From NCBI GenBank assembly GCA_037131955.1, contig JBAXQC010000077.1, positions 1 to 12,422 on the forward strand: a stretch of DNA of 12,422 nt. Reading direction: 5' to 3'. The position numbers were made by a program, and so were the translations under genes. A model generated the notes under the pieces. That model had not been told where the DNA came from and searched no databases. It saw only the letters and a program-made list of their open reading frames with translations. Source of the stretch: CAIMMJ01 sp037131955. Its GTDB lineage: Bacteria; Bacteroidota; Bacteroidia; UBA4408. Numbering within the stretch: the stretch's first letter is position 1; the number at the start of each line of letters is the position of its first letter. Shown here in pieces: positions 1 through 7,013 of this stretch.

Positions 1-213
1 TATCCTAATCCAAGCACTGGTATTTTTACTTTTAAAGATGCTAAAGCAATTCAGAGAGTAGAAGTGTACAATGTAATAGGCCAAGAAATAGCTGTTTTTG
101 CTGGTGATAACACCAACAAAGTGAGCAAACAAATAAACCTAAGCAACTACAGCAAAGGAATTTATTTTGCAAAAATTAATGGAAGTGTGATGCTAAAGTT
201 GGTGAAGGAGTAA
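1..213 (+). CDS. C-terminal fragment of a T9SS-secreted protein (type A sorting domain)
   Basis: This is the last 70 codons of a gene that begins before the window; the frame is open from base 1 to the TAA at 211-213. The fragment starts with YPNPSTGIF, the hallmark opening of the Bacteroidota type A C-terminal sorting domain (Por_Secre_tail, TIGR04183). It continues with the VEVYNVIGQEI strand and the NYSKGIYF segment, and ends in KLVKE, all typical of that domain. In this family the domain directs a protein, already exported through Sec, to the type IX secretion machinery, where it is removed and the cargo is released or attached to the cell surface. The cargo function lies outside the window and cannot be told. 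I see no clear terminator after the stop. The fragment itself looks intact. Confidence 0.93.
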   Translation, partial: YPNPSTGIFTFKDAKAIQRVEVYNVIGQEIAVFAGDNTNKVSKQINLSNYSKGIYFAKINGSVMLKLVKE

Positions 214-277
214 TTGTCAATTATCAATCAACTGCTGCGGATTAATTTAACATTAACAGTTTGGCTAATTTTTTGGT

Positions 278-308
278 TTTGTTGCTTTAAAAAAATAACA
301 TACTTTTG
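278..308 (+). promoter_or_regulatory. Bacteroidota-type promoter for the leucine dehydrogenase gene
   Basis: TTTG at 278-281 and TACTTTTG at 301-308 match the -33 (TTTG) and -7 (TAnnTTTG) elements used by the Bacteroidota primary sigma factor. They are separated by 19 bases, which is the usual spacing. Transcription would start near 313 and give a leader of roughly 40 nucleotides before the ATG at 352. This is a motif match only, but it is the best two-element promoter in the window. Confidence 0.6.
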
Positions 309-351
309 AGCCCAAATTAAGCACAATTCGCTTTGTATATACTTTAAAATT

Positions 352-1452
352 ATGTCAATTGTTATAGAAAAACCAACTGAGATTGCTTCTACGGTAATAA
401 ACCAAATGTCATTATTTAATCACGAGCAAGTGGTTTTTTGCAACGACAACGAAACCGGCCTAAGAGCCATTATAGCAATACACAATACTATTCTAGGACC
501 TGCTTTGGGCGGCACAAGAATGTGGATGTACAACAACGAAGGCGAAGCGCTAAAAGATGTTCTGAGACTTTCGAGAGGAATGACCTACAAAGCTGCCATC
601 TCTGGCTTAAATTTAGGCGGTGGAAAAGCAGTAATTATTGGAGATTCAAAAATTCATAAAACCGAAGCATTAATTAGGCGATTTGGCAAATTCGTGAATA
701 GTTTAGGCGGAAAATACATTACTGCCGAAGATGTTGGTATTAGCACAAAAGAGATGGAATACGTAAAGATGGAAACAGATTACGTAACCGGCTTGCCAGA
801 ATCTTATGGTGGCGGTGGCGATCCTTCGCCTGTTACAGCCTATGGAGTGTATATGGGAATGAAGGCATCTGCACACCAAGTTTATGGAAACGATTCCTTG
901 AGTGGAAAGAAAATTTTGGTTCAAGGTATTGGCCACGTTGGCGAAAATTTAGTAAAACTCCTTGCCGAGGAAGGAGCAATAGTTTACATAAACGACATCA
1001 ACCAAGAAAGACTAAAAGAAGTTGCTAACCTCTACAAATCAGAAGTAGTTCTTGGCGATGCTTGCCTAGATTTAGACATTGATATTTATTCTCCGTGTGC
1101 CTTGGGTGCTACAATAAATACTGCCTCATTAGAAAGATTAAAATGTGCAATTATAAGTGGCGCAGCAAACAATCAGCTAGAAGACGAAAACTTGCACGGA
1201 CGAATGGTTATGGAAAAAGGAATAGTGTATGCACCCGACTTTTTAATTAATGCCGGTGGATTAATAAATGTTTATTCCGAAATGCATGGCTACAATAGAG
1301 AGAGAGCTATGAACCAAGCCACACATATCTACGATACTACTTTAGATATTTTAAAATCTTCAAAAGCACAAAACATTCCAACCATTGAGGCAGCAAAAGC
1401 AATAGCAGAAAAAAGAATTGCCGAAGTTGGAAAATTAAAACTTACATACTAA
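352..1452 (+). CDS. Leucine dehydrogenase family protein (Glu/Leu/Phe/Val dehydrogenase)
   Basis: A 366-residue NAD-dependent amino-acid dehydrogenase that would catalyse reversible oxidative deamination of a branched-chain amino acid to its 2-oxo acid and ammonia in the cytoplasm. The N-terminal catalytic domain (about 20-160) has RGMTYK, with substrate-binding Lys80. It also has GLNLGGGKAVI, with catalytic Lys92, and TAEDVG, with Asp127. The C-terminal Rossmann domain has GIGHVG at 192-197, followed by an acidic residue (Asp215, IND) that fits NAD rather than NADP. GAANNQL near 270-276 is another conserved family segment. The length equals the leucine dehydrogenase norm. Leucine is the likeliest substrate from overall resemblance, but valine or phenylalanine cannot be excluded. 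The ATG at 352 follows a good promoter, and the gene ends before a terminator-like hairpin, so it is probably transcribed alone. Confidence 0.92.
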   Translation: MSIVIEKPTEIASTVINQMSLFNHEQVVFCNDNETGLRAIIAIHNTILGPALGGTRMWMYNNEGEALKDVLRLSRGMTYKAAISGLNLGGGKAVIIGDSKIHKTEALIRRFGKFVNSLGGKYITAEDVGISTKEMEYVKMETDYVTGLPESYGGGGDPSPVTAYGVYMGMKASAHQVYGNDSLSGKKILVQGIGHVGENLVKLLAEEGAIVYINDINQERLKEVANLYKSEVVLGDACLDLDIDIYSPCALGATINTASLERLKCAIISGAANNQLEDENLHGRMVMEKGIVYAPDFLINAGGLINVYSEMHGYNRERAMNQATHIYDTTLDILKSSKAQNIPTIEAAKAIAEKRIAEVGKLKLTY

Positions 1453-1471
1453 TACTAGAAATTACATTACA

Positions 1472-1497
1472 ATGCCGCAGAAATATTTTTGCGGCAT
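1472..1497 (+). terminator. Hairpin after the leucine dehydrogenase gene, candidate intrinsic terminator
   Basis: ATGCCGCA (1472-1479) and TGCGGCAT (1490-1497) are perfect 8-bp inverted repeats with a 10-nt loop. They lie 20 bases past the stop of the dehydrogenase gene. The downstream sequence is A/T-rich (ATTTATTATATTTTA) but is not a pure T run, so termination may be incomplete. The G/C-rich stem stands out in this AT-rich DNA. The loop and 3' arm also contain a TAnnTTTG match; see the overlapping promoter entry. Confidence 0.55.
1484..1491 (+). promoter_or_regulatory. Candidate -7 promoter box for nusB
   Basis: TATTTTTG exactly matches the Bacteroidota -7 consensus TAnnTTTG and lies 21 bases before the nusB ATG at 1513, giving a predicted leader of about 15-18 nucleotides. 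No TTTG or TTG is visible at the right -33 distance, so this is a half promoter. It overlaps the hairpin that probably ends the previous transcript. Confidence 0.33.
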
Positions 1498-1512
1498 ATT
1501 TATTATATTTTA

Positions 1513-2457
1513 ATGCTAAACCGACGTCACTTAAGAATCAAAGTTCTTCACGCTTTATACGCCTTTATCCAATCTGGTAACGATAACCTTCAAAAAGGAG
1601 AACAAGAATTGCTTACCGCCATAGAAAAAGTAAACGAATTATACATTACCCTACTTTCATTCTTTCCAGAAATTGCAGATATGCTTGACAAAGAGTTGGA
1701 ACAAGCAAAAACAAAGTTTATTCCTACGGCCCAAGACCTGAGTCCGAACAAGAAATTTGTAGATGGAAAAATTATTGAGTTCATTAGAATTAACAACGAA
1801 CTAAAATTAAAAACCAGAAATAAAAAAGTACTTTGGAATTCTGAACAAGATTTGGTTAGAAACATCTACAGGGCAATTATTGCAAGCCAAGAATACAGCA
1901 ATTATCTGCAATTAGAATATTCACTAAAAGAAGAACAAGACTTTTTGTGCTTTATTTTAGAAACATATTTACTGAACTACGAACCATTTATTTATTACCT
2001 AGAAGAAAAAAACATTTACTGGCAAGACGATTTTTTAATTGCCGGACATGCAGTGGTAAAAACAATAAAATCGTTCACCGAACATAGCAACGAAAACGAG
2101 GCATTAAGTGCATTATACAGAGACGAAGAAGACGACAGAAAATTTATTGTTGAGCTGTTCAGAAAAACCGTTCTCAATCAAAAAGATTTGCTTCAATTAA
2201 TTTCCGAAAAAACAGAAAATTGGGAAATGGAAAGAATTGCCTTAATGGATATAATTTTAATGCAAATGGCAATTTCGGAAATGCTCAACTTTGAGAATAT
2301 TCCACTAAAAGTAAGCCTAAACGAATACATTGATATATCTAAAGACTACAGCACACCCAAAAGCAAACTATTTATTAACGGAATTTTAGATAAACTTGTA
2401 ATTGATTTTAAACGAAACGGAAAAATAAATAAAACCGGAAGAGGATTAATAGAATAA
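1513..2457 (+). CDS. nusB: Transcription antitermination protein NusB, long Bacteroidota form
   Basis: A 314-residue NusB. NusB binds boxA RNA together with ribosomal protein S10 (NusE) and supports antitermination and processing of rRNA transcripts. The N-terminus MLNRRHLRIKVLHALYAF is the family's first RNA-binding helix. The C-terminal domain carries ERIALMDIILMQMAISEML, then IPLKVSLNEYIDISK, then STPKSKLFINGILDKL, which are the classic NusB core helices. Ordinary NusB is about 140 residues; here roughly 170 extra, largely helical and charged residues sit between helix 1 and the core, as is usual in Bacteroidota. I chose the ATG at 1513 rather than the in-frame TTG at 1489, because the protein then begins at the conserved MLNRRH and the TTG lies in the upstream hairpin. 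The lipoprotein gene follows after 3 bases, so the two are co-transcribed. Confidence 0.93.
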   Translation: MLNRRHLRIKVLHALYAFIQSGNDNLQKGEQELLTAIEKVNELYITLLSFFPEIADMLDKELEQAKTKFIPTAQDLSPNKKFVDGKIIEFIRINNELKLKTRNKKVLWNSEQDLVRNIYRAIIASQEYSNYLQLEYSLKEEQDFLCFILETYLLNYEPFIYYLEEKNIYWQDDFLIAGHAVVKTIKSFTEHSNENEALSALYRDEEDDRKFIVELFRKTVLNQKDLLQLISEKTENWEMERIALMDIILMQMAISEMLNFENIPLKVSLNEYIDISKDYSTPKSKLFINGILDKLVIDFKRNGKINKTGRGLIE

Positions 2458-2460
2458 AAA

Positions 2461-2907
2461 ATGAAACATCTTTTAGCACTGTGTATTTCTTTAGTAATTA
2501 TTTCATGCAGTTCAAATTCCAACCAAGATGGTTTATTGAACACCGACGTAGTAAATAACCCCAGCACAGCCAATGGCAAAGCAAACGGCCCAATGCCTGA
2601 TGTGAAATTTGAAAAAGAAACACATGATTTTGGAGACATTAAATCGGGCGATAAAGTAACTTGCGAGTTTAAATTTACTAACACTGGAAAGGCAGATCTA
2701 ATAATTGGAAACGCCAGAGGCAGCTGTGGTTGCACAGTTCCCGACTATCCAACCGAACCTATTGCGCCCGGAGAAGAAGGTGTAATAAAAGTAGCATTTA
2801 ATAGCAGCGGAAAATCTGGATTTCAAACCAAAACAATTACACTGGTTACCAATTGTATTCCAGCAACAAAAATAATATCAATAAAAGCAAACGTATTAGC
2901 AGAATAA
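2461..2907 (+). CDS. DUF1573 domain lipoprotein
   Basis: A 148-residue predicted lipoprotein. A hydrophobic signal (about 3-15) ends in a lipobox, IISC, with Cys16 as the lipidation site, followed by a low-complexity Ser/Asn linker. Residues about 50-147 form a DUF1573 domain, an Ig-like beta-sandwich. It shows the usual HDFGDIKSGD opening, the FKFTNTGKADL strand, the GSCGCTVPDYP cysteine-containing motif and IAPGEEGVIKVAFNSSGK. The family has no established biochemical role; the fold suggests protein or surface binding in the periplasm or at the outer membrane. The gene begins 3 bases after nusB and is followed by yajC after 11 bases, a gene order I recall as common in Bacteroidota. The ATG at 2461 is favoured because it places the lipobox correctly. 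Confidence 0.88.
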   Translation: MKHLLALCISLVIISCSSNSNQDGLLNTDVVNNPSTANGKANGPMPDVKFEKETHDFGDIKSGDKVTCEFKFTNTGKADLIIGNARGSCGCTVPDYPTEPIAPGEEGVIKVAFNSSGKSGFQTKTITLVTNCIPATKIISIKANVLAE

Positions 2908-2918
2908 TTATACTAAAA

Positions 2919-3266
2919 ATGAACACACCAAACCTTTTAAACGTCATTTTAATGACACCACCTGCTGGAGGGCAGCAAAACCCAATCGCAAGCTTTTTAC
3001 CACTAATTTTAATTGTGGTGGTTTTTTACTTTTTCATGATTCGTCCTCAAATGAAAAAAACAAAAGAGCAAAAAGTATTTAGAGAATCTCTAAAAAAAGG
3101 AGACAAAGTAATTACCATAGGAGGTCTTCATGGAAAAATTATTGAAATAGACGAAGATGCTCAAACTATTGACTTAGAAGTTGCCAACAACGTAAGATTA
3201 AAATTTGAAAAATCTTCTATTTCTTTAGAAAATACAAAAGCCATAGATTCAAAAAAAACAGCTTAA
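2919..3266 (+). CDS. yajC: Preprotein translocase subunit YajC
   Basis: A 115-residue single-pass inner-membrane protein that joins SecD and SecF at the Sec translocon and assists protein export. After a short N-terminal tail there is one strong membrane segment (about 24-41, FLPLILIVVVFYFFMI). It is followed directly by the family signature RPQMKKTKEQ and a cytoplasmic domain with LKKGDKVITIGGLHGKI. The length is normal for the family. I chose the ATG at 2919, just after the lipoprotein stop; a longer reading from a TTG at 2853 would overlap the lipoprotein gene and add an unconserved tail. An internal ATG at 2952 (MTPPAGG) is a possible alternative. It belongs to the nusB-coaE cluster. Confidence 0.93.
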   Translation: MNTPNLLNVILMTPPAGGQQNPIASFLPLILIVVVFYFFMIRPQMKKTKEQKVFRESLKKGDKVITIGGLHGKIIEIDEDAQTIDLEVANNVRLKFEKSSISLENTKAIDSKKTA

Positions 3267-3339
3267 CCTATTTTCAATACAATTATTTGCCTAGCTTTAT
3301 AATTAGTTAAAATAAGCTATCTAAAACAGAAAAAGTGAA

Positions 3340-4323
3340 ATGGTAAATATCAAAAAATATTTTAGGCTCAACCCCAGAATATCGGTATTTATTTCATGTT
3401 TCTTCATTAGCATTTTATTTTGGCTAATGATAGTTTTTTCTAAAGAGTATACCTATAAAATTAAAGTAAAGGCGCTCTATGCAAATGTTCCATCAGATAA
3501 GGTGGTGAGCTATAAACTTCCAGATAGTTTAGATTTAGAAGTATACGGTGTAGGGTTTTCACTCTATAGTTTAAATTTTAAAAATACTCCCAAAGAGGTT
3601 GTTATAGATTTGGGGCATTTAAAAAAAAGCAAAGGAAATTTTGAAAGTGACGAATACCTTATAAATTTAGAACAGCAACTAAATTATGTTTCGGAGCAGT
3701 TTGCAGAGTTTGGCATTAAGGTCGTAAAAATATTGCCCCAACAAATTTCCTTTTATTTTGATGCCAAAGAAAAAAAAATTGTGAAAGTTGTGCCAAGCAT
3801 TTCCTATTCCTTTGCTCCGCAATATTCTATAAATGGAAAGCTTGAGTTTTTTCCAAAAAAAATAGTTATCAGAGGACCAACATCTGTTATTAATAAAATT
3901 GATTCAATTACAACAGAACATGTTGCTTTAAATAACTTGAGTAAGGATGCTATAGGCTTTATTGAATTTAAGATTCCAAATTTTAACAGTGGATTAGAGC
4001 TTCCTGCAAAAAAAATTGCTTTTAAGATTCCCGTAGAAAAATTTACTGAAACAGAATTAGAAATACCAATTTCTACTGTAAATGTTCCTGCAGGATTTTC
4101 AATCAAAACATATCCCAATACTGTTAAAGTTGTTTTTAGCGTTGGATTAAGTTCTTTTAAATCTATTACACCGTCTATGTTTACGGTAAATGCATCAATT
4201 GGCAATATTGATTCCCTTTCAAAAACATCAATGTTAAAACTAAAATTAGAGAAATTTCCATTACAAGTTAAAAATTGTAGGATGCAGACAGATAAAGTAG
4301 AGTATATTATACAGCGTAAATAG
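3340..4323 (+). CDS. YbbR-like (CdaR-type) membrane-anchored protein
   Basis: A 327-residue protein with one N-terminal membrane segment (about 13-33) and a long extracytoplasmic region made of repeated YbbR-type beta domains. Repeat-like features are the PDSLDLEVYGVG and FFPKKIVIRGP segments (the second is the typical YbbR 'P..V.v.G' element) and PAGFSIKTYPNTVKVVF. In Firmicutes the homologue CdaR regulates the diadenylate cyclase CdaA; in Bacteroidota the role is unproven, and no cyclase gene is present here. A 73-base gap separates it from yajC, with no convincing promoter. coaE starts one base after its stop codon, implying translational coupling. Sequence similarity within this family is low, so the assignment rests on architecture plus gene order. 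Confidence 0.8.
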   Translation: MVNIKKYFRLNPRISVFISCFFISILFWLMIVFSKEYTYKIKVKALYANVPSDKVVSYKLPDSLDLEVYGVGFSLYSLNFKNTPKEVVIDLGHLKKSKGNFESDEYLINLEQQLNYVSEQFAEFGIKVVKILPQQISFYFDAKEKKIVKVVPSISYSFAPQYSINGKLEFFPKKIVIRGPTSVINKIDSITTEHVALNNLSKDAIGFIEFKIPNFNSGLELPAKKIAFKIPVEKFTETELEIPISTVNVPAGFSIKTYPNTVKVVFSVGLSSFKSITPSMFTVNASIGNIDSLSKTSMLKLKLEKFPLQVKNCRMQTDKVEYIIQRK

Positions 4324-4324
4324 C

Positions 4325-4915
4325 ATGAAAGTTATTGGTTTAACAGGTGGAATTGGAACTGGCAAAACAACAATTGCTAAATGTTTTAGCTTGTTGGGAG
4401 TTCCCATTTTTAATTCTGATACAACTGCCAAAAAATTATACGATAAATTGGAAATAGTAAGTGCAGTTACAGAAATTTTAGGCAATACTATTTTAGAAGA
4501 AAATGGTAAAATTAATAAGTTAAAAATGGCTGAAATAATTTTTAATGACAACGAGAAATTAAATTTAATTCACCAATTAATTCACCCGCTTGTAAGGAAT
4601 AAGTTTCAAGAATTTTGTGCCTCAAATTATAGTGCAGCTTACGTAATAAAAGAAGCAGCAATTTTATTTGAGTCGGGTTCTTACAAAGATTGCACTAAAA
4701 TTTTAAGTGTACATTCTCCATTAGAGTTGAGAGTAGAGAGGATAAAAAAACGAGATGGAAACACCAAAGAGGAAATACTTTCTAGAATAGCGAAACAATG
4801 GCCCCCAGAAAAAATCTCTGAGCTTTCGGACATTGTAATTTTAAACGATGAAAAAGAACTGATTTTCCCCCAAATTTTAGAAATAAATAAAAAACTAAGT
4901 GAAGAATACAATTAG
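4325..4915 (+). CDS. coaE: Dephospho-CoA kinase
   Basis: A 196-residue cytoplasmic kinase for the last step of coenzyme A synthesis, phosphorylating the 3' hydroxyl of dephospho-CoA with ATP. The P-loop GGIGTGKT is at residues 8-15. Next come the FNSDTTAKKLY segment, whose Asp is the usual substrate and catalytic residue, and then LIHPLVR and EAAILFESG, both family signatures. Near the C-terminus, KRDGNTKEEILSRIAKQW is the lid and Q-containing helix, and LSDIVILND corresponds to the usual 'ADxVIxN' stretch. The length is typical. It starts one base after the YbbR stop and ends with TAG at 4913-4915, overlapping the stop of the convergent barrel gene. It is the last gene of the forward cluster. 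Confidence 0.95.
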   Translation: MKVIGLTGGIGTGKTTIAKCFSLLGVPIFNSDTTAKKLYDKLEIVSAVTEILGNTILEENGKINKLKMAEIIFNDNEKLNLIHQLIHPLVRNKFQEFCASNYSAAYVIKEAAILFESGSYKDCTKILSVHSPLELRVERIKKRDGNTKEEILSRIAKQWPPEKISELSDIVILNDEKELIFPQILEINKKLSEEYN

Positions 4916-5877
4916 AATTTAACCCTCGATTTGGTTGAACCTTTAATAAGCTTGTATGAAACAGAGAGGTTGGCAAGCATATAAAAATCATCTTTACTTG
5001 AGTTGCCTCTTCTTTGACCTGGGTTAGTTGCTCCGGCAACATCTTTCAGGCCACCATTTTGATCTTCTATAAACTTTACATTTTTAGTATCGAAAGCTGG
5101 ATTTTTAGGAGAATAGGGAGTACCATAGGATGCAGGGTCGGCAAAGTACATAGCTTGTTCACCATTAGCATCCCTAATTTTTCCTCTATCGTAATATACA
5201 CCAGAAACGTCGTCAATGTAATCGCTGAAAGTTTTCCTTAAACCATATTCCAAACCAATGTGCCACTGGTTTGTAATGGGGTATTTAAAACCAATTCCAA
5301 CAGGAATACACATTGTATAGCGTAAATATTTTTTACCTCCATCTTCTAATCCTTGGCCTTCTGTGCCCAGCGGTTGCAAAGCAATCCATTCTCCTTGGAA
5401 GTTTACTCTGGACTTCGGATTGAAATGCAGAAAACCAATCCCCCCAAATAAATAAATATTTACAGGAAATCTTGTTTTTCCTCTAATGTAACGTCCTTTT
5501 ATATGTTCTTCTACAAGAGCGTACTCAAATTGAGCAGATACCTCCCAAATATCTGACCTAAATTCTAAATCTCTGTTTCTTCTTGAAGGCTCTATAGTAA
5601 GTCTGTCACTTCCAGCAACTCTTGCATAACTAAATGATGCTTTTGCAGAAATAGTAGGTGTAAATCTGTATCTATATCCTGCCTGCACGTGAGACTTTGT
5701 TTGAGAAAATTCTATGTCTTTTAAAAAATATGTTCCAATTTGGTCTGCTCCCCCTAAATCACCTAAAAAGTTGGCAGCACCCATACCTAAAATTATTTCA
5801 CGCTTTTGTTTCTTCCACTGCTGAGCCATCATTAACCCTGGCAAAAACATAAAAAGAAACACCACTTTTTTAATCAT
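4912..5877 (-). CDS. DUF6089 / PorG-like outer-membrane beta-barrel protein
   Basis: A 321-residue predicted outer-membrane protein. Residues 1-18 form a signal peptide (basic MIKK, hydrophobic core, cleavage after MMA before QQW). The mature part begins with amphipathic strands including GMGAANFLGDLGG, the recognisable start of the DUF6089 family. Many alternating strands with aromatic ends follow, and the chain ends in RVKF, a terminal Phe as expected for a BAM-inserted barrel. In Porphyromonas gingivalis a DUF6089 protein, PorG, is part of the type IX secretion machinery; that this one has the same role is inference, because paralogues exist. I chose the Met at 5877 rather than one 18 codons upstream, since it gives a normal signal peptide. 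A TATTTTTG box (5890-5883) lies 5 bases upstream. The 3' end overlaps coaE tail-to-tail by 4 bases. Confidence 0.82.
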   Translation of the reverse strand: MIKKVVFLFMFLPGLMMAQQWKKQKREIILGMGAANFLGDLGGADQIGTYFLKDIEFSQTKSHVQAGYRYRFTPTISAKASFSYARVAGSDRLTIEPSRRNRDLEFRSDIWEVSAQFEYALVEEHIKGRYIRGKTRFPVNIYLFGGIGFLHFNPKSRVNFQGEWIALQPLGTEGQGLEDGGKKYLRYTMCIPVGIGFKYPITNQWHIGLEYGLRKTFSDYIDDVSGVYYDRGKIRDANGEQAMYFADPASYGTPYSPKNPAFDTKNVKFIEDQNGGLKDVAGATNPGQRRGNSSKDDFYMLANLSVSYKLIKGSTKSRVKF

Positions 5878-5988
5878 ACCAACAAAAATATTTTTTTGGA
5901 ATTGCGAATATAGTGTAAATATTAAAAACATTACAACTTTGTGTATGTTTTTGTTAATGATTTTCTAATATTTAATTTTTAAATAACA

Positions 5989-6975
5989 TTAGAATTGTGG
6001 TTTTAATGGTTTGTTCTGTAGAATTTCTTCCAGCCTATTTTCAATTTCTGCGGTAATAATTTGCTGATATTCATTGGATTTAATCGTCTCCATTAGTTGT
6101 TCTAATTTTGATGCACCAAGCATTACAGTACTTACGTGTTTGTTCTTTAGGCACCAAGCAACCGCCAATTGCGGAAGACTTATACCTAATTCCAAGGCAA
6201 AATCGTTTAACATTCTTGCTTTTTGTAAGTTAGCCTGACCTTCGTCTGATAAAATCCTTTCTTTTAGCCATTCCATATTGGGCAATTCAAACCTTGAATC
6301 TTTGGCAATTCCGTTAAAGTGTCTGTTACTTAAGATACCTGATGCCAATGGCGACCAAATGGTTGTTCCTAAACCTATTTCGGAATACAATTTAGAATAT
6401 TCTACTTCCACCCTATACCTGTTAAACATATTGTATTGAGGTTGTTCCATAGTTGGTGGCGTTAATCCATATTGCCTGGCTACAGAATAAGCTTCCATTA
6501 TTTCTTGTGCACTCCATTCCGATGTTCCCCAATACAGAATTTTACCTTGGTCCAACAATGTTTGCATGGCTCTTACAGTTTCTTCTATTGGGGTATTTTT
6601 ATCGGGTCTGTGGCAAAAGAATAAGTCAACATATTCTTGCTGCATTCTTTTTAAAGAGTTGTTACAGGCCTCAATGATGTGTTTTTTACTTAATCCAATT
6701 TGGTTGGGTAGTTTCCCTCCCCAAAAAACTTTAGTAGAAACAACATAACTTGTTCTATCCCAACCCATTTTCTTTAATACCTTACCCATCACTTCCTCAG
6801 ATTTTCCACTTGCATAAGCCTCGGCATTGTCAAAAAAATTAACTCCATTGTCATAAGCCAATTTCATGCAATCTTCGGCAATGTTTTCTCCTACTTGATG
6901 TCCAAAAGTTACCCATGAGCCCAATGATAACTCACTCAATAAAAGCCCTGATTTTCCTAATCTTCTGTATTCCAT
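5989..6975 (-). CDS. Aldo/keto reductase, Kv-beta/YghZ-like
   Basis: A 328-residue NADPH-dependent oxidoreductase with the (beta/alpha)8 fold of the aldo/keto reductase superfamily. The complete catalytic tetrad is visible: Asp49 (FFDNAEAY), Tyr54, Lys82 (STKVFWGG) and His122 (FFCHRPD). The cofactor site is marked by WSPLASGILS and by STVMLGASKLEQLMET near the C-terminus. The opening MEYRRLGKSGLLLSELSLG and the overall length resemble the bacterial relatives of potassium-channel beta subunits, such as E. coli YghZ, which reduces small aldehydes such as methylglyoxal. The actual substrate is unknown. The gene is divergent from the methyltransferase gene with only 38 bases between starts, and lies 111 bases upstream of the PorG-like gene in the same direction. 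No strong promoter is visible; the nearest is a one-mismatch TTATTTTG at 7004-6997. Confidence 0.92.
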   Translation of the reverse strand: MEYRRLGKSGLLLSELSLGSWVTFGHQVGENIAEDCMKLAYDNGVNFFDNAEAYASGKSEEVMGKVLKKMGWDRTSYVVSTKVFWGGKLPNQIGLSKKHIIEACNNSLKRMQQEYVDLFFCHRPDKNTPIEETVRAMQTLLDQGKILYWGTSEWSAQEIMEAYSVARQYGLTPPTMEQPQYNMFNRYRVEVEYSKLYSEIGLGTTIWSPLASGILSNRHFNGIAKDSRFELPNMEWLKERILSDEGQANLQKARMLNDFALELGISLPQLAVAWCLKNKHVSTVMLGASKLEQLMETIKSNEYQQIITAEIENRLEEILQNKPLKPQF

Positions 6976-6987
6976 AATTTTTTAATT

Positions 6988-6995
6988 TACCTTTG
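6988..6995 (+). promoter_or_regulatory. Candidate -7 promoter box for the THUMP methyltransferase gene
   Basis: TACCTTTG matches TAnnTTTG exactly and ends 18 bases before the TTG start at 7014, implying a leader of about a dozen nucleotides. The -33 region would fall in the first codons of the divergent reductase gene and shows no good TTTG. The position in a 38-base divergent gap supports it. Confidence 0.42.
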
Positions 6996-7013
6996 ACAAA
7001 ATAATACAATAAG

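Noticed and set aside
214..277. Terminator or small RNA between the secreted-protein tail and the dehydrogenase promoter
   Set aside because: No stable hairpin or other structure is visible; only short AT-rich TCAAT repeats.
703..936. Reverse-strand open frame inside the dehydrogenase gene (and similar frames elsewhere opposite strong genes)
   Set aside because: These overlap well-recognised genes, show no family motif and look like frame shadows.
1489..1512. Upstream in-frame TTG start for nusB, adding eight residues
   Set aside because: It lies in the terminator-like hairpin and adds unconserved residues before the conserved MLNRRH start at 1513.
2853..2918. Longer YajC reading from a TTG at 2853
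   Set aside because: It would overlap the lipoprotein gene by 55 bases and add a Lys/Asn/Ile tail with no family resemblance; the ATG at 2919 fits better.
4920..4935. Small AACC/GGTT inverted repeat near the coaE/barrel junction
   Set aside because: A four-base stem inside coding sequence is too short to support a terminator call.
5878..5931. Upstream start for the PorG-like gene, adding 18 residues
   Set aside because: It would put an extra hydrophobic stretch in front of a complete signal peptide; the Met at 5877 gives the normal arrangement.
5964..5993. AT-rich inverted repeat (TCTAATATTTA / TAAAT-aac-ATTAGA) across the reductase stop codon, possible terminator
   Set aside because: The stem is almost all A/T with a three-base bulge, and in the reductase direction the following sequence is not a U run; it is easily chance in this composition.
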